In this document: one piece after another, positions 18,485 through 26,671 of the stretch
How the letters are laid out: the number at the start of each line of letters is the position of its first letter
Position numbering within the stretch: position 1 is the stretch's first letter
Program-made: the position numbers and the translations under genes
Source of the DNA: CANKHA01 sp963750965
GTDB taxonomy: Bacteria; Pseudomonadota; Alphaproteobacteria; Rhizobiales; Xanthobacteraceae
DNA length: 64,000 bases
Direction: 5' to 3'
Assembly (NCBI GenBank): GCA_963750965.1
Contig: CAVVSK010000009.1
Location: 186,001-250,000 of the forward strand
The notes under the pieces: generated by a model
What the model saw: only the letters and a program-made list of their open reading frames with translations
Databases searched by the model: none
Told to the model about the DNA's origin: nothing

Positions 18485-20281
18485 ATGCATCGCTACCGCA
18501 CCCATACTTGCGGCGCGCTTCGCGAAAGCGATGTGGGCAAGGATGTGCGCCTGGCCGGCTGGTGTCACCGCATTCGCGATCATGGTGGCTTGCTGTTCAT
18601 CGACCTGCGCGACCATTATGGGGTAGCGCAGGTGGTCGCCGACCCGGACAGTCCGGCCTTCAAGGATGCCGAAAAGCTGCGCGCGGAATGGGTGGTGCGA
18701 ATCGACGGATTGGTTCGCAACCGTCCTGCCGGCACCGAAAATCCTGACTTGCCGACCGGAATGGTCGAGGTCTTCGTCAAGCAGATCGAGGTGCTCGGCG
18801 CGGCTGCGGAACTGCCGGTGCCGGTTTTCGGCGAGCAGGAATATCCCGAAGAACTGCGACTGAAATACCGCTTCCTCGACCTGCGGCGCGAGCGCTTGCA
18901 CCGCAATATCATGAAACGCGGCGCGATCATCGACTCGCTACGGCGGCGGATGAAGGAGCAGGGCTTTTTCGAATTCCAGACGCCGATCCTGACCGCCTCC
19001 TCGCCGGAGGGCGCCCGCGATTATCTGGTGCCCTCGCGCATCCATCCCGGCAAGTTCTACGCACTGCCGCAGGCGCCCCAGCAGTTCAAGCAGCTGATCA
19101 TGATCGCGGGCTTCGACCGCTATTTTCAGATCGCGCCTTGTTTTCGCGATGAGGACGCGCGCGCCGACCGCTCGCCGGGCGAATTCTATCAGCTCGATAT
19201 CGAGATGAGCTTCGTCACCCAGCAGGACGTGTTCGACGCGGTGGAGCCGGTGCTGCGCAGGGTTTTCGAGGAATTCGGCGAGGGCAAGCCGGTGACGCCG
19301 AAATTCCCGCTGATTCCCTATGCCAGCGCGATTCGCGAATACGGCACCGACAAGCCGGACCTGCGCAACCCGATCAAGATGCAGAATGTCAGCGAGGCCT
19401 TTCGCGGCTCGGGCTTCAAGATCTTCGCCAACATGCTGGCCGCCGATCCGGAGGTCGAGGTCTGGGCGATCCCCGCACCGAACGGCGGCAACCGCGCTTT
19501 CTGCGACCGGATGAATTCCTGGGCGCAGGGCGAAGGGCAACCGGGGCTCGGCTATATTTTCTGGCGCGAAGGCGATGAAAGCGGTGCTGGTCCACTTGCT
19601 AAAAATATCGGGCCGGAACGCACCAAGCAGATCGCCAACCAGCTCGGTCTCGGCGTGGGCGATGCTGTTTTCTTCGTCGCCGGGAATCCGAAGAATTTTG
19701 TGAAATTCGCCGGCCCGGCGCGCACGAAAGTCGGCGAAGAACTCGGACTGATCGACAAGAACCAGTTCGCCCTGTGCTGGATCGTCGATTTCCCGATGTA
19801 TGAATGGAACGAGGAGGAGAAGCGAATCGACTTTTCCCACAATCCTTTCTCGATGCCAAACATGCCGGCCGACGAGTTCCTTGCGCTGGACGTCAATGAC
19901 CAGGAAAAGATTTTGGGAATGAAGGCGATCCAGTACGACATCGTCTGCAACGGCGTGGAGCTGTCGTCCGGCGCCATCCGCAATCATCGGCCCGATGTGA
20001 TGAAAAAGGCCTTTGCCATCGCGGGCTATGGCGAGGACGTGCTGGAAAAGAAATTCGGCGGCATGCTGCGCGCGTTGCAATACGGCGCCCCGCCGCACGG
20101 CGGCATTGCTCCGGGCGTGGACCGCATCGTCATGCTGTTATGCGGGGAGGAGAACCTGCGCGAGGTGGTGCTGTTCCCGATGAATCAGCGTGCGGAGGAT
20201 TTGTTGATGGGCGCTCCCTCGGAGGCCACGCCCAAGCAGCTGCGTGAACTGCATATCCGGCTTGATCTGCCGAAAAAATAA
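18485..20281 (+). CDS. aspS: Aspartyl-tRNA synthetase
   Basis: Charges tRNA-Asp with aspartate. 598 residues, the bacterial-type length with the GAD insertion domain. It opens MHRYRTHTCGALRESDVG, carries the OB-fold anticodon-binding domain in the first 110 residues, class II motif 2 (FDRYFQIAPCFRDED) and motif 3 (HGGIAPGVDRIVML). The upstream in-frame ATG at 18431 lies in the rnd-aspS promoter gap and was rejected. Because gatCAB is also in this window, this enzyme may be of the non-discriminating type that also makes Asp-tRNA-Asn for amidation; that depends on whether the genome has asnS, which cannot be seen here. Confidence 0.97.
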   Translation: MHRYRTHTCGALRESDVGKDVRLAGWCHRIRDHGGLLFIDLRDHYGVAQVVADPDSPAFKDAEKLRAEWVVRIDGLVRNRPAGTENPDLPTGMVEVFVKQIEVLGAAAELPVPVFGEQEYPEELRLKYRFLDLRRERLHRNIMKRGAIIDSLRRRMKEQGFFEFQTPILTASSPEGARDYLVPSRIHPGKFYALPQAPQQFKQLIMIAGFDRYFQIAPCFRDEDARADRSPGEFYQLDIEMSFVTQQDVFDAVEPVLRRVFEEFGEGKPVTPKFPLIPYASAIREYGTDKPDLRNPIKMQNVSEAFRGSGFKIFANMLAADPEVEVWAIPAPNGGNRAFCDRMNSWAQGEGQPGLGYIFWREGDESGAGPLAKNIGPERTKQIANQLGLGVGDAVFFVAGNPKNFVKFAGPARTKVGEELGLIDKNQFALCWIVDFPMYEWNEEEKRIDFSHNPFSMPNMPADEFLALDVNDQEKILGMKAIQYDIVCNGVELSSGAIRNHRPDVMKKAFAIAGYGEDVLEKKFGGMLRALQYGAPPHGGIAPGVDRIVMLLCGEENLREVVLFPMNQRAEDLLMGAPSEATPKQLRELHIRLDLPKK

Positions 20282-20302
20282 ACTGCGCCTCTTGGGCACG
20301 GA

Positions 20303-20476
20303 CTATTTGCCGCGCAAACTATCCTTCAGGCCGCCGATCGCGTTCTGCACCTTACCTGCGGCCTTGTCGGTTTTGCCTTCGCCCTCGAGCTTCGCGTCGC
20401 CGAGAGCCTGGCCGGCCTTTTCCTTCACGGAACCTTTTACTTGCTTGGCAGAACCCTCAATGCGGTCTTTGTCCAT
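20303..20476 (-). CDS. CsbD-family stress protein
   Basis: A 57-residue very hydrophilic protein starting MDKDRIEGSAKQVKGSVKEK, the CsbD pattern of repeated Gly-x-Ala-x2-x-Gly-x-Val-Lys. Members are abundant under general stress in many bacteria; the molecular role is unknown. The ATG at 20476 has a good AGGAG site; an upstream in-frame ATG adds ten unlikely residues. Convergent with aspS, 21 bp apart. Confidence 0.9.
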   Translation of the reverse strand: MDKDRIEGSAKQVKGSVKEKAGQALGDAKLEGEGKTDKAAGKVQNAIGGLKDSLRGK

Positions 20477-20543
20477 TGCGTTGCTCCTAAGAAGAGTTAT
20501 GAACAAATCAAACGTATGACGGGATGCTTTCGTTCCGCTCTCA

Positions 20544-21011
20544 TCAGCTCTGAATGGTTGAATGCAACTGCAGAAGGAGCGGCTTTTGGTAAGCGATGAT
20601 TTTTTTTAAAGCAATGTCGTAATCGAACCAGGCCAGCCGATCGATTTCCGGAAAACTCTGGCGTCGGCCCGACCGCGGCGGCCATTCCATCTCAAATTCG
20701 TTGCTGCTGAACTGGGCGAGGTCAAAATCGGCTTCGAAGGCCCAAGCCATCACCGTTTTGCCGCTTCGCTGCCGCACTGCCTTCAGCGGCAGCATGTCGC
20801 CGGCTGCAACGAACCCGGTTTCCTCGGTAAATTCCCGCCGCGCGGCAGAGAGCGCGTCGACATCTGCTTCGGTATCGCCTTTCGGGATGGTCCAGGCGCC
20901 GTCATCCTTTTTTATCCAGAACGGCCCGCCGGGATGAGCAAGCAACACCTCAAGTCCGTCACTCCGGCGGAACGCGAGCAATCCTGCACTGATCTGCGAT
21001 CTACGCGACAT
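20544..21011 (-). CDS. Nudix hydrolase with an altered Nudix box
   Basis: A 155-residue enzyme of the Nudix fold, which cleaves nucleoside diphosphates linked to another group. The box G-x5-E-x7-REUxEExGU is seen as GDTEADVDALSAARREFTEE followed by TGF: the metal-binding RExxEE half is intact, but the first Glu is Val. That Glu is not the catalytic one, so activity is still likely. The opening SAGLLAFRR and WTIPKG fit the MutT-like group often called NTP pyrophosphohydrolase; the true substrate is not predictable. Followed on the same strand, 62 bp upstream, by a RidA-like gene. Confidence 0.88.
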   Translation of the reverse strand: MSRRSQISAGLLAFRRSDGLEVLLAHPGGPFWIKKDDGAWTIPKGDTEADVDALSAARREFTEETGFVAAGDMLPLKAVRQRSGKTVMAWAFEADFDLAQFSSNEFEMEWPPRSGRRQSFPEIDRLAWFDYDIALKKIIAYQKPLLLQLHSTIQS

Positions 21012-21073
21012 GGATCGAAAGTGCTGATGGTCAGAAGGGAGCAGTCTTCTCGCATGATAGCTGACGCGTGCGA

Positions 21074-21415
21074 TTATATTGCGGCAGTAAAGACGATTTC
21101 CACCAGGCTTGCGCCCTCCAGCGCCGCGCCGACGCAGGCCCGCATGGGCGGATTTTGCACGTCAGCCCATTCGTCCCACGCCCGGTTCATCTCCGGCTTT
21201 TGTTTCATGTCCGCCACATAGACCATGGCGGAAAGGATGCGCGACTTGTCCGTTCCTGCTTCAGCAAGCGTGGCATCCGCATCCGCCAGCGCCATCCTCG
21301 TTTGTTCATACATCGAGGCGACTTTCTCGCCCGCGACCGCGACCGCGAATACCAGCTGGCCATGGATTACGGCACGGCAGCGGGTTGGCCGCTTGCCCGA
21401 AAGGCGGACGATCAT
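21074..21415 (-). CDS. RidA-family protein
   Basis: A 113-residue member of the YjgF/YER057c/UK114 (RidA) family. The C-terminal PPMRACVGAALEGASLVEIV holds the conserved Arg that in true RidA binds the imine substrate, followed by the expected LVE-I-x-A strand. RidA proteins deaminate reactive enamines and imines from pyridoxal enzymes; many paralogues, often annotated only as RidA-like, have other roles. This one is shorter at the N-terminus than archetypal RidA, so it belongs to a divergent subgroup. Same strand as the Nudix gene. Confidence 0.88.
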   Translation of the reverse strand: MIVRLSGKRPTRCRAVIHGQLVFAVAVAGEKVASMYEQTRMALADADATLAEAGTDKSRILSAMVYVADMKQKPEMNRAWDEWADVQNPPMRACVGAALEGASLVEIVFTAAI

Positions 21416-21475
21416 GTGAGGCTCCTTGCTGTTACGAACCGGAAGTCCACAAATCTAGCCTTTCCGACGAAATGA

Positions 21476-21503
21476 AAAAGGGCGGTCGCTCGACCGCCCT
21501 TTT
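21476..21503 (-). terminator. Terminator after the DUF1236 repeat-protein gene
   Basis: Near-perfect dyad AAAGGGCGGTCG (21477-21488) and CGACCGCCCTTT (21491-21502). On the minus strand the descending arm runs into TTTTT (complement of 21475-21479). It lies about 20 bp past the stop of the gene at 21525. Confidence 0.8.
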
Positions 21504-21524
21504 CCGCTGTAGGTGTTTATTGTT

Positions 21525-22159
21525 TTACACGACGACAATCGCCACGATCTTGTAGCTGCTCGGCTCGATGATGATGATCCGCTCTTCCACGATGACGTAT
21601 TGATAGCTGCGCCATTGCGGATAGATCTCCACCAGGATGGGTGGCAGCGGAGCGAACCGCACGTCGCGCGGGACAACGGTGCCGACCGAGACCGAGAAGT
21701 TCACATTGGTCACGCGCGGAGCGTTGCTCGAGCGAATGACCGTCTCGCGGACCTTGGTCTTCTGCTCCGCCGACAGGGTCTTGCCACCGTCGCCGGATTT
21801 AGCGTCACCCTGCTTCTGGGCGTCCTGCTTCTGGTCACCCTGCTTCTGAGCGTCCTGCTCTTCTGCTGGTCACCCTGCTTCTGAGCGTCCTGCTTCTTCT
21901 GCTGGTCACCCTGCTTCTGAGCGTCCTGCTTCTGGTCACCCTGCTTCTGAGCATCCTGCTTCTGGTCACCCTGCTTCTGGGCGTCCTGCGCTCGCTGGCC
22001 TTGCGGCTGCTGTGCGCCGGTACCGCTCTTCTGTTGTTCCATGTTAGCGCCACCGCCCGAGGCTGCGGGCTGCTGGCTCATCGTGCCTTGTGAGGCCGCG
22101 ATATTTACGCCCGCCAAAAGCGCGCCGGCGGCAACTCCGATCATGAATGTTCGTTTCAT
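21525..22159 (-). pseudogene. Secreted DUF1236 protein with DAQKQGDQ repeats, one-base deletion
   Basis: Signal peptide at residues 1-23 (MKRTFMIGVAAGALLAGVNI), then a low-complexity region made of six or seven tandem units of DAQKQGDQ with K, Q or QK between, then a C-terminal DUF1236 domain (VTNVNFSVSVGTVVPRDV ... EERIIIIEPSSYKIVAIVVV). The frame breaks inside the repeats near 21860: one unit reads CAGAAGAGCAGG where its neighbour reads CAGAAGAAGCAGG, so one A is missing; 635 nt is one short of 212 codons. Adding the base restores a protein of 211 residues. Both halves keep protein-like sequence, so a slipped-strand event or a sequencing error is more likely than old decay. DUF1236 domains are periplasmic or envelope proteins of unknown role. 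Confidence 0.8.
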
Positions 22160-22412
22160 CGTGTTCTCCCTGAATCGCGTTGTTGGAAATGAGATACCGT
22201 TTGCTGTGGCAAAGAGTTTTCAACGCGTGGGGTTCAACGCGACCACGGTGGCGGACGTTCCTGCGTGATGGCTGCTTTCGAAAAATTGATCCGGTTAATT
22301 AACGGCTGTTCACCCTGGAAATATTGAGCTTTGAAGCGCTTGTGGCACGTAACCACAGGAACCATTGCGAACCGACAGCGTTTAATTTGGAGTGCCACAG
22401 AGGAGAATCCTA

Positions 22413-22802
22413 ATGCGCAATCACATGCTCGCTTCAGCAGTAGCTATTGCCGTCATGGCGCCGACTCTTGCATGGGCCCAAGCGTCCACTGCCACCGGTG
22501 CGGTGGGTGGCGCGGCGGCCGGAGCGGTCGTCGGTGGGCCGGTCGGCGCCGTTGTCGGTGGCACGGTTGGTGCGGCAGTCGGTGCGGCGGGTGAGCCGCC
22601 GGCTGAAGTACGCACCTATGTCACTCGTGAGCAGGTACCGTCCGTACGCGTAACTGAAAAGGTTGTGGTCGGCGAGCCGCTTCCCGCCACCGTGACCCTA
22701 CGGCCGGTTCCGAACCATGCTGATTACAGCTTTGCGGTGGTCAACGATCGACGCGTCATCGTGGAGCCGAGGACCCGCAAGATCATTCAGATCATCGAGT
22801 AG
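22413..22802 (+). CDS. Secreted DUF1236 protein with a glycine zipper
   Basis: 129 residues. Signal peptide ends in LAWAQA (about residue 22). A glycine zipper follows (residues 28-58, repeats of G-A-V-V-G-G), which in other proteins packs into membranes or multimers. The C-terminal domain (TREQVPSVRVTEKVVVGEPL ... IVEPRTRKIIQIIE) is DUF1236, shared with the neighbouring broken gene on the other strand. The ATG at 22413 has an AGGAG site. A strong terminator follows, so it is a single-gene unit. Function unknown. Confidence 0.85.
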   Translation: MRNHMLASAVAIAVMAPTLAWAQASTATGAVGGAAAGAVVGGPVGAVVGGTVGAAVGAAGEPPAEVRTYVTREQVPSVRVTEKVVVGEPLPATVTLRPVPNHADYSFAVVNDRRVIVEPRTRKIIQIIE

Positions 22803-22818
22803 ACGTACAACCTGGTGC

Positions 22819-22850
22819 AAAAGCCCGTCCGGATTTCCGGACGGGCTTTT
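22819..22850 (+). terminator. Terminator of the glycine-zipper DUF1236 gene
   Basis: Perfect 14-bp dyad AAAAGCCCGTCCGG (22819-22832) and CCGGACGGGCTTTT (22837-22850) with a 4-nt ATTT loop and T run; works in both directions. It begins 16 bp after the stop. Confidence 0.92.
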
Positions 22851-22936
22851 GTTTGCGAATTTCTTCGCCTCGGGAACTTCGGAGCAGGGGAGCCCTTTCT
22901 CATTCCCCAGATGTTCGAGAAATCGACAAAGGCAAG

Positions 22937-22964
22937 CAGAACCCCGGGTAAAACCGGGGCTCTG
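22937..22964 (-). terminator. Hairpin after the 66-residue membrane-protein gene
   Basis: Dyad CAGAACCCCGG (22937-22947) and CCGGGGCTCTG (22954-22964), one mismatch, 6-nt loop. No clear T run, so this may be a transcript-end structure rather than a classic terminator. It lies 28 bp past the stop of the leftward gene at 22992. Confidence 0.5.
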
Positions 22965-22991
22965 CCATTTAGGGGACTCGATAACCCGTAA

Positions 22992-23192
22992 TTATTTGGC
23001 AGCAAGCCTGTCCCATTCGCGACGCAGACGTGAGGTTGCGCGCCCCCAATTCGCGTCGACGACGTCCCAATTCACCATCGGTCGGGCCGCAGTGGCCGCC
23101 GCAGGGGAGGCCTCCGCTGCCGTCCTGTCGTACAGGTAGGCGCCTCCGACCGTAAGAATGATACCGACGAAAACTCCCAGCAAAAAGCGCAT
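22992..23192 (-). CDS. Small single-pass membrane protein, 66 residues
   Basis: An N-terminal hydrophobic helix (MRFLLGVFVGIILTVGGAYL) followed by a soluble tail with VNWDVVDANWGRATSRLRRE near the C-terminus. Either a membrane anchor or an uncleaved signal. The ATG at 23192 has a GAGAGGGA site. The layout (helix, Ala-rich spacer, WDVV..NW motif) is seen in small proteins of this order with no known function. Confidence 0.75.
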   Translation of the reverse strand: MRFLLGVFVGIILTVGGAYLYDRTAAEASPAAATAARPMVNWDVVDANWGRATSRLRREWDRLAAK

Positions 23193-23282
23193 GTCCCAAA
23201 TCCCTCTCTCGCCTTTCTCAACCGAAGCCTGCAGACCTTAGGAAACCCGGAAAAGTGAAGGGAGTTCCGGTGCTAGCGGCCG

Positions 23283-23462
23283 TTAGGCGGCTTTGGAGAG
23301 TTGCGCATCCCGCACCAGCCATTCATGCCGCTGGGCGCACGCGGGGCAACGCGCCACCACCACCTTGTTGGCTCGGATGCGAAGAAAGGTCTGCAACTCC
23401 CCCTGAATACCTGCGTCGACGGTTTTTCCCGTCAGCGGGCAAGTGAAGACCAAGCGTTCCAT
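23283..23462 (-). CDS. Small zinc-ribbon-like protein, 59 residues
   Basis: Starts MERLVFTCPLTGKTVDAGIQ and carries two cysteine knuckles: a single Cys in TCPLTG and CPAC in VVARCPACAQRHEW. With nearby His this could bind one zinc, though only three cysteines are present, so the site may be incomplete. ATG at 23462 was preferred to an upstream in-frame start that lacks a ribosome site. No known function; proteins of this form are common in Bradyrhizobium relatives. Confidence 0.7.
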   Translation of the reverse strand: MERLVFTCPLTGKTVDAGIQGELQTFLRIRANKVVVARCPACAQRHEWLVRDAQLSKAA

Positions 23463-23779
23463 AACGTGTCTCCGTATTGGGACGGCTCCTGTCTCAATGC
23501 GAGCCGACGACATTGGTTCGACCCGCGCAAGGCTGGCGACCTCATTTGGCTTCGCAAAGGCGAGACGACGGCGTTTTTCGACAACCTTCGTTGGGGTCTG
23601 GAAGGCTCGTTATGCAGATAGGGCAGGGCAGTACCTTGGTCGTAGTGTTCCCGGCTGGTGTTGGCCCCAACCTATTGATTTCTTGCTGGATCTTCCCGAA
23701 TTCTGGCAGCGGGCAACCTGCCATTTTGATGTCACTTTTCGGTCCCCGCCGCAAAATTAGCTGCTATAGTTCCGCCACC

Positions 23780-24046
23780 ATGAAAAATTCAGCCAAGAAA
23801 GCCATTCGCGAAAGTGTCGCCGCACCCCCTCCCGCTCGTGAAACGGGACCGAGGTCGCACAAATTTCATGTGGGCCAAGCGGTTTATTTTACCGCCGGTA
23901 CAATGGGACGTCCCGGGGCCAGCGGCAGCTACAAGATTGTGAAGCTGCTGCCGTCCGAAGGCGACGAACATCAGTACCGGATTAAGAGTCCCGGTGAGGC
24001 ATTCGAGCGCGTGGCCAAGGAAAGCCAGCTCGACCGCGATCGCTAA
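23780..24046 (+). CDS. Small hypothetical protein, 88 residues
   Basis: A basic N-terminus (MKNSAKKAIRESVAAPPPAR) precedes a compact domain (HKFHVGQAVYFTAGTMGRPG ... YKIVKLLPSEGDEHQYRIKS) that reads like a small beta-barrel, with the V-G-Q-x-V-x-F and Y-x-I-K pattern of SH3-like or KOW-like folds. The in-frame region upstream of 23780 lacks protein character. Function unknown; conserved look is strong. Confidence 0.7.
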   Translation: MKNSAKKAIRESVAAPPPARETGPRSHKFHVGQAVYFTAGTMGRPGASGSYKIVKLLPSEGDEHQYRIKSPGEAFERVAKESQLDRDR

Positions 24047-24317
24047 CATCCACGTCCGAGCGCGTGATCAAGATCAAGCTTCCGCAAATTGGGTAAGCTT
24101 TCCTGTAATTGCGCGCCAACCCGTGTCTGGCCGGCGGAAGTCCCGCTTTGCCGATGACCTCGCCCCCAGGGCAGGGAGGGTTTTGCCACTTCACGCTTGT
24201 CCCGCTTAGCCGTTGGCAGGGCTTGCGGCCGCTTGTCGCCAGCGTGTTGAATGGAGCCTGCGGGCAACCGCCGGGCAACAGCGGCGGATCTGCCTTATCC
24301 GTTTGCGGGAGGGATTG

Positions 24318-25295
24318 ATGCACGTCTTACTGCGTGTTGGCACACTTGCCGTTATTTCCATTCTGGCCGTGATGCCCTGGACCGGCGCCGGGGCGCAGGA
24401 TTATCCAAACAAGCCCGTGCGGATCATCGTTCCCTTCGGTGCGGGCGGGCCGGCGGACGTCTACGCACGCGTTCTGGCCCAGCATCTGGGCAACTCGTTC
24501 AAGCAGTCTTTCGTCGTGGAGAACCGGCCGGGCGCGGGCGCGATCATCGGCACCGATGCGGTGGCGAAGGCCGAGCCTGACGGTTACACCCTGCTCTTGA
24601 TGTCGAATACGCATACAACGAATGAATCGCTGATTCCGAACAGGCCATATGAGTTGATGCGAGATTTCGTGCCGGTGTCACCGATCAACTATTCCGATCT
24701 GCTGATGGTCGCGCATCCATCGACGGGTGTAAAAAATCTGGAGGATTTTATCGCACTAGCAAAAAAAGATCCGGGCAAGCTGAACTACGCCTCCTCAGGG
24801 CCCGGGACGCCGTATCATATGGCGGGTGAGCTTTTCAAAGCGATGAGCGGCACTAATATTGTTCACGTTCCGCATAAAAGCTCCGGCGACATGCGCAGCA
24901 GCGTTATCGGCGGTCATGTGCAGATGATGTTCGACGCCATCACGGTGATGGCGCAGGGCGTGCAGTCGGGCCAGCTGATTGCCCTCGGAACGACCGGTAA
25001 GCAGCGCTCCTCAGTTATGCCCAATGTGCCAACGGTGGCGGAAGCCGGCGTGCCCGGCTACGAGGCTACGATCTGGCTTGGCATCCTTGCCCCGGCGAAG
25101 ACGCCCAAACCGGTCATCGACAAGCTCAACGCCGAGATAGTAAAGATCATGAATCGATCGGATGTGAAAGAAGCCTGGGCCAAGCAGGGTGCGGTGCCGA
25201 TGTCCATGAGCCCGGCCGAGTTCGATAAATACATTCGCGCGGACATAGAAAAATGGGCGCAGGTGGTCAAAGTATCCGGCGCCAAGATAGAATGA
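24318..25295 (+). CDS. Tripartite tricarboxylate transporter (TctC/Bug) substrate-binding protein
   Basis: A 325-residue periplasmic binding protein with a signal peptide ending in GAGAQD (about residue 28) and the Bug-family opening YPNKPVRIIVPFGAGGPADV, then GRPGAGA-like NRPGAGAIIGTDAVAKAEPD and GHVQMMFD. Family members bind small organic acids. No tctA or tctB membrane gene is near, which is usual for the many orphan Bug proteins of this group; the ligand is unknown. ATG at 24318 follows GGGAGGGA. Confidence 0.93.
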   Translation: MHVLLRVGTLAVISILAVMPWTGAGAQDYPNKPVRIIVPFGAGGPADVYARVLAQHLGNSFKQSFVVENRPGAGAIIGTDAVAKAEPDGYTLLLMSNTHTTNESLIPNRPYELMRDFVPVSPINYSDLLMVAHPSTGVKNLEDFIALAKKDPGKLNYASSGPGTPYHMAGELFKAMSGTNIVHVPHKSSGDMRSSVIGGHVQMMFDAITVMAQGVQSGQLIALGTTGKQRSSVMPNVPTVAEAGVPGYEATIWLGILAPAKTPKPVIDKLNAEIVKIMNRSDVKEAWAKQGAVPMSMSPAEFDKYIRADIEKWAQVVKVSGAKIE

Positions 25296-25334
25296 GGACC
25301 GGATTTTCTTGCCATGAATGGGAATGACGACTGA

Positions 25335-26234
25335 ATGCCGGATTTGGTTGTGACTGCGATTCAGACGCTGCCGCTGCCTCTGTGGACGGCAGCAGCTCTT
25401 CTGGTGCTGTTGCTCGTTATTATTATTATTGTAGCGGTGCGCCGTTCCGGCTCGTTTGCGTCTGTCGGCGCTCTATTCGGCGTCGCCGCGCTGGTGGTCA
25501 TTGCCTTTTCGGCCTGGAAGTTCGCCGAGCATTCGATTTTGCGGCAGCGGGTGGCGGAGCGCGAAGCGCTCAATGCGCGCGAGCTGCAGCTCACCGCCGC
25601 CGCCCTGGTGCCGGGATCACCGCTCGCCTGCCTTGATGGCGTGGCCGGTGAAGCGGTGAATGCCTCCTGTGAGGCCGCCATCTTCCGGTCGCCGGACACC
25701 GTCGCCGCGGCCGTCGCTTATGTCGAAGCGAGGCTGCGCCTGCTGGCGGATGGTTACGACTATGCGCATCGAGTCGACGGACATTATTGGTATGCGCTTG
25801 CCCTGTTGCGGAGCAGCCTGGAGGCCGACCGCTATGGTTTCGTCGCGCATGTGTTGATGACGCGCGACGGCTGCAGTGTTGATTCCTGTGCCGTGGTCGG
25901 CTGGTTGCTGCGCGACTCCGGGCCGGTGAAGGCTAATATCAATGCACGAACGCTCGAAAATCAAATCCAGCGCTATGCCGGCACTTGGCCCGCGACAGAA
26001 ATCTTCGCCGGCTGCAGCGGCGTCGCCGCCGGAATTGCCGCCCGCCGTCGCGGCCATCATGTCGGGGCCGATCACGACCAAGCCGATCGACTTTCCCACT
26101 GCCGCCTCCATCCCGCCGGTGAGCATCATGACCGAACCGCCGGCTGCTCCCGCTTCAGCGCCGGCGGAAGCCGCGCCCGCTCGCCGTCAGCCAGCGCCGG
26201 CTTCGGCCGCTTCGCGTCCGCAATAGGGCTATAA
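25335..26234 (+). CDS. Membrane-anchored hypothetical protein, probable frameshift near its C-terminus
   Basis: As it reads, 299 residues: two N-terminal hydrophobic helices (LWTAAALLVLLLVIIIIVAV and a second near residue 48), then a soluble domain with conserved-looking cysteines (SPLACLDGV, ASCEAAIF, DGCSVDSCAVVGW). From about 25990-26012 the frame turns His/Arg-rich (ARRRGHHVGADHDQ), while the +1 frame becomes a Pro/Ala-rich tail (KPIDFPTAASIPPVSIM) that stops at 26226, 8 bp before the next gene. One extra base, perhaps in the AAA at 25999-26001, would explain this. Function unknown. The first 220 residues are secure; the tail as read is doubtful. Confidence 0.7.
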   Translation: MPDLVVTAIQTLPLPLWTAAALLVLLLVIIIIVAVRRSGSFASVGALFGVAALVVIAFSAWKFAEHSILRQRVAEREALNARELQLTAAALVPGSPLACLDGVAGEAVNASCEAAIFRSPDTVAAAVAYVEARLRLLADGYDYAHRVDGHYWYALALLRSSLEADRYGFVAHVLMTRDGCSVDSCAVVGWLLRDSGPVKANINARTLENQIQRYAGTWPATEIFAGCSGVAAGIAARRRGHHVGADHDQADRLSHCRLHPAGEHHDRTAGCSRFSAGGSRARSPSASAGFGRFASAIGL

Positions 26235-26671
26235 TGGCGCTGCATCTGATCAAGCTTTGCGTCGGCTGCGATTCCGTCAAGGATCTCGAGGACTGGATCC
26301 GCGAGAAGCTCAAGCGCACAAAAAAGAGCGGGCGTGCGCGCGAGCATATCCACACCACACGGATGACGCCGAAACGCGCGGACGAGCTTTTGGACGGCGG
26401 CTCGCTCTATTGGGTGATCCGGGGCCAGATCATGTGTCGTCAGCGGCTGATTGCCGTGCGTCCTTTCATCGACAAGGAAGGCATCGGCCGCTGCCGGCTC
26501 GCGCTTGAGCCCAAGGTGGTGTTGGTCGAACCACGACCGTTTCGCGCCTTCCAGGGCTGGCGCTATCTCGAGGCTGAGAGCGCGCCGCGCGATCTCGACC
26601 GCGCCGCGCCGGGCGCCGCCGCCATGCCGGAACAACTCCGGCGGGAATTGCGCGAGCTGGGGCTCTTGTAG
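26234..26671 (+). CDS. DUF1489-family protein
   Basis: A 145-residue soluble protein of the DUF1489 family, found mainly in alphaproteobacteria: LHLIKLCVGCDSVKDLEDWI at the start, HTTRMTPKRADELLDGGSLYWVIRG in the middle and CRLALEPKVVLVEPRPFRAFQGWRYL near the end. No known activity. It follows the membrane-anchored gene closely and meets panC end to end with no gap. Confidence 0.93.
   Translation: MALHLIKLCVGCDSVKDLEDWIREKLKRTKKSGRAREHIHTTRMTPKRADELLDGGSLYWVIRGQIMCRQRLIAVRPFIDKEGIGRCRLALEPKVVLVEPRPFRAFQGWRYLEAESAPRDLDRAAPGAAAMPEQLRRELRELGLL

Noticed and set aside
21770..22000. Regular 24-30 nt repeats as a CRISPR array.
   Set aside because: The units are contiguous without unique spacers and translate to DAQKQGDQ; no cas gene is near.
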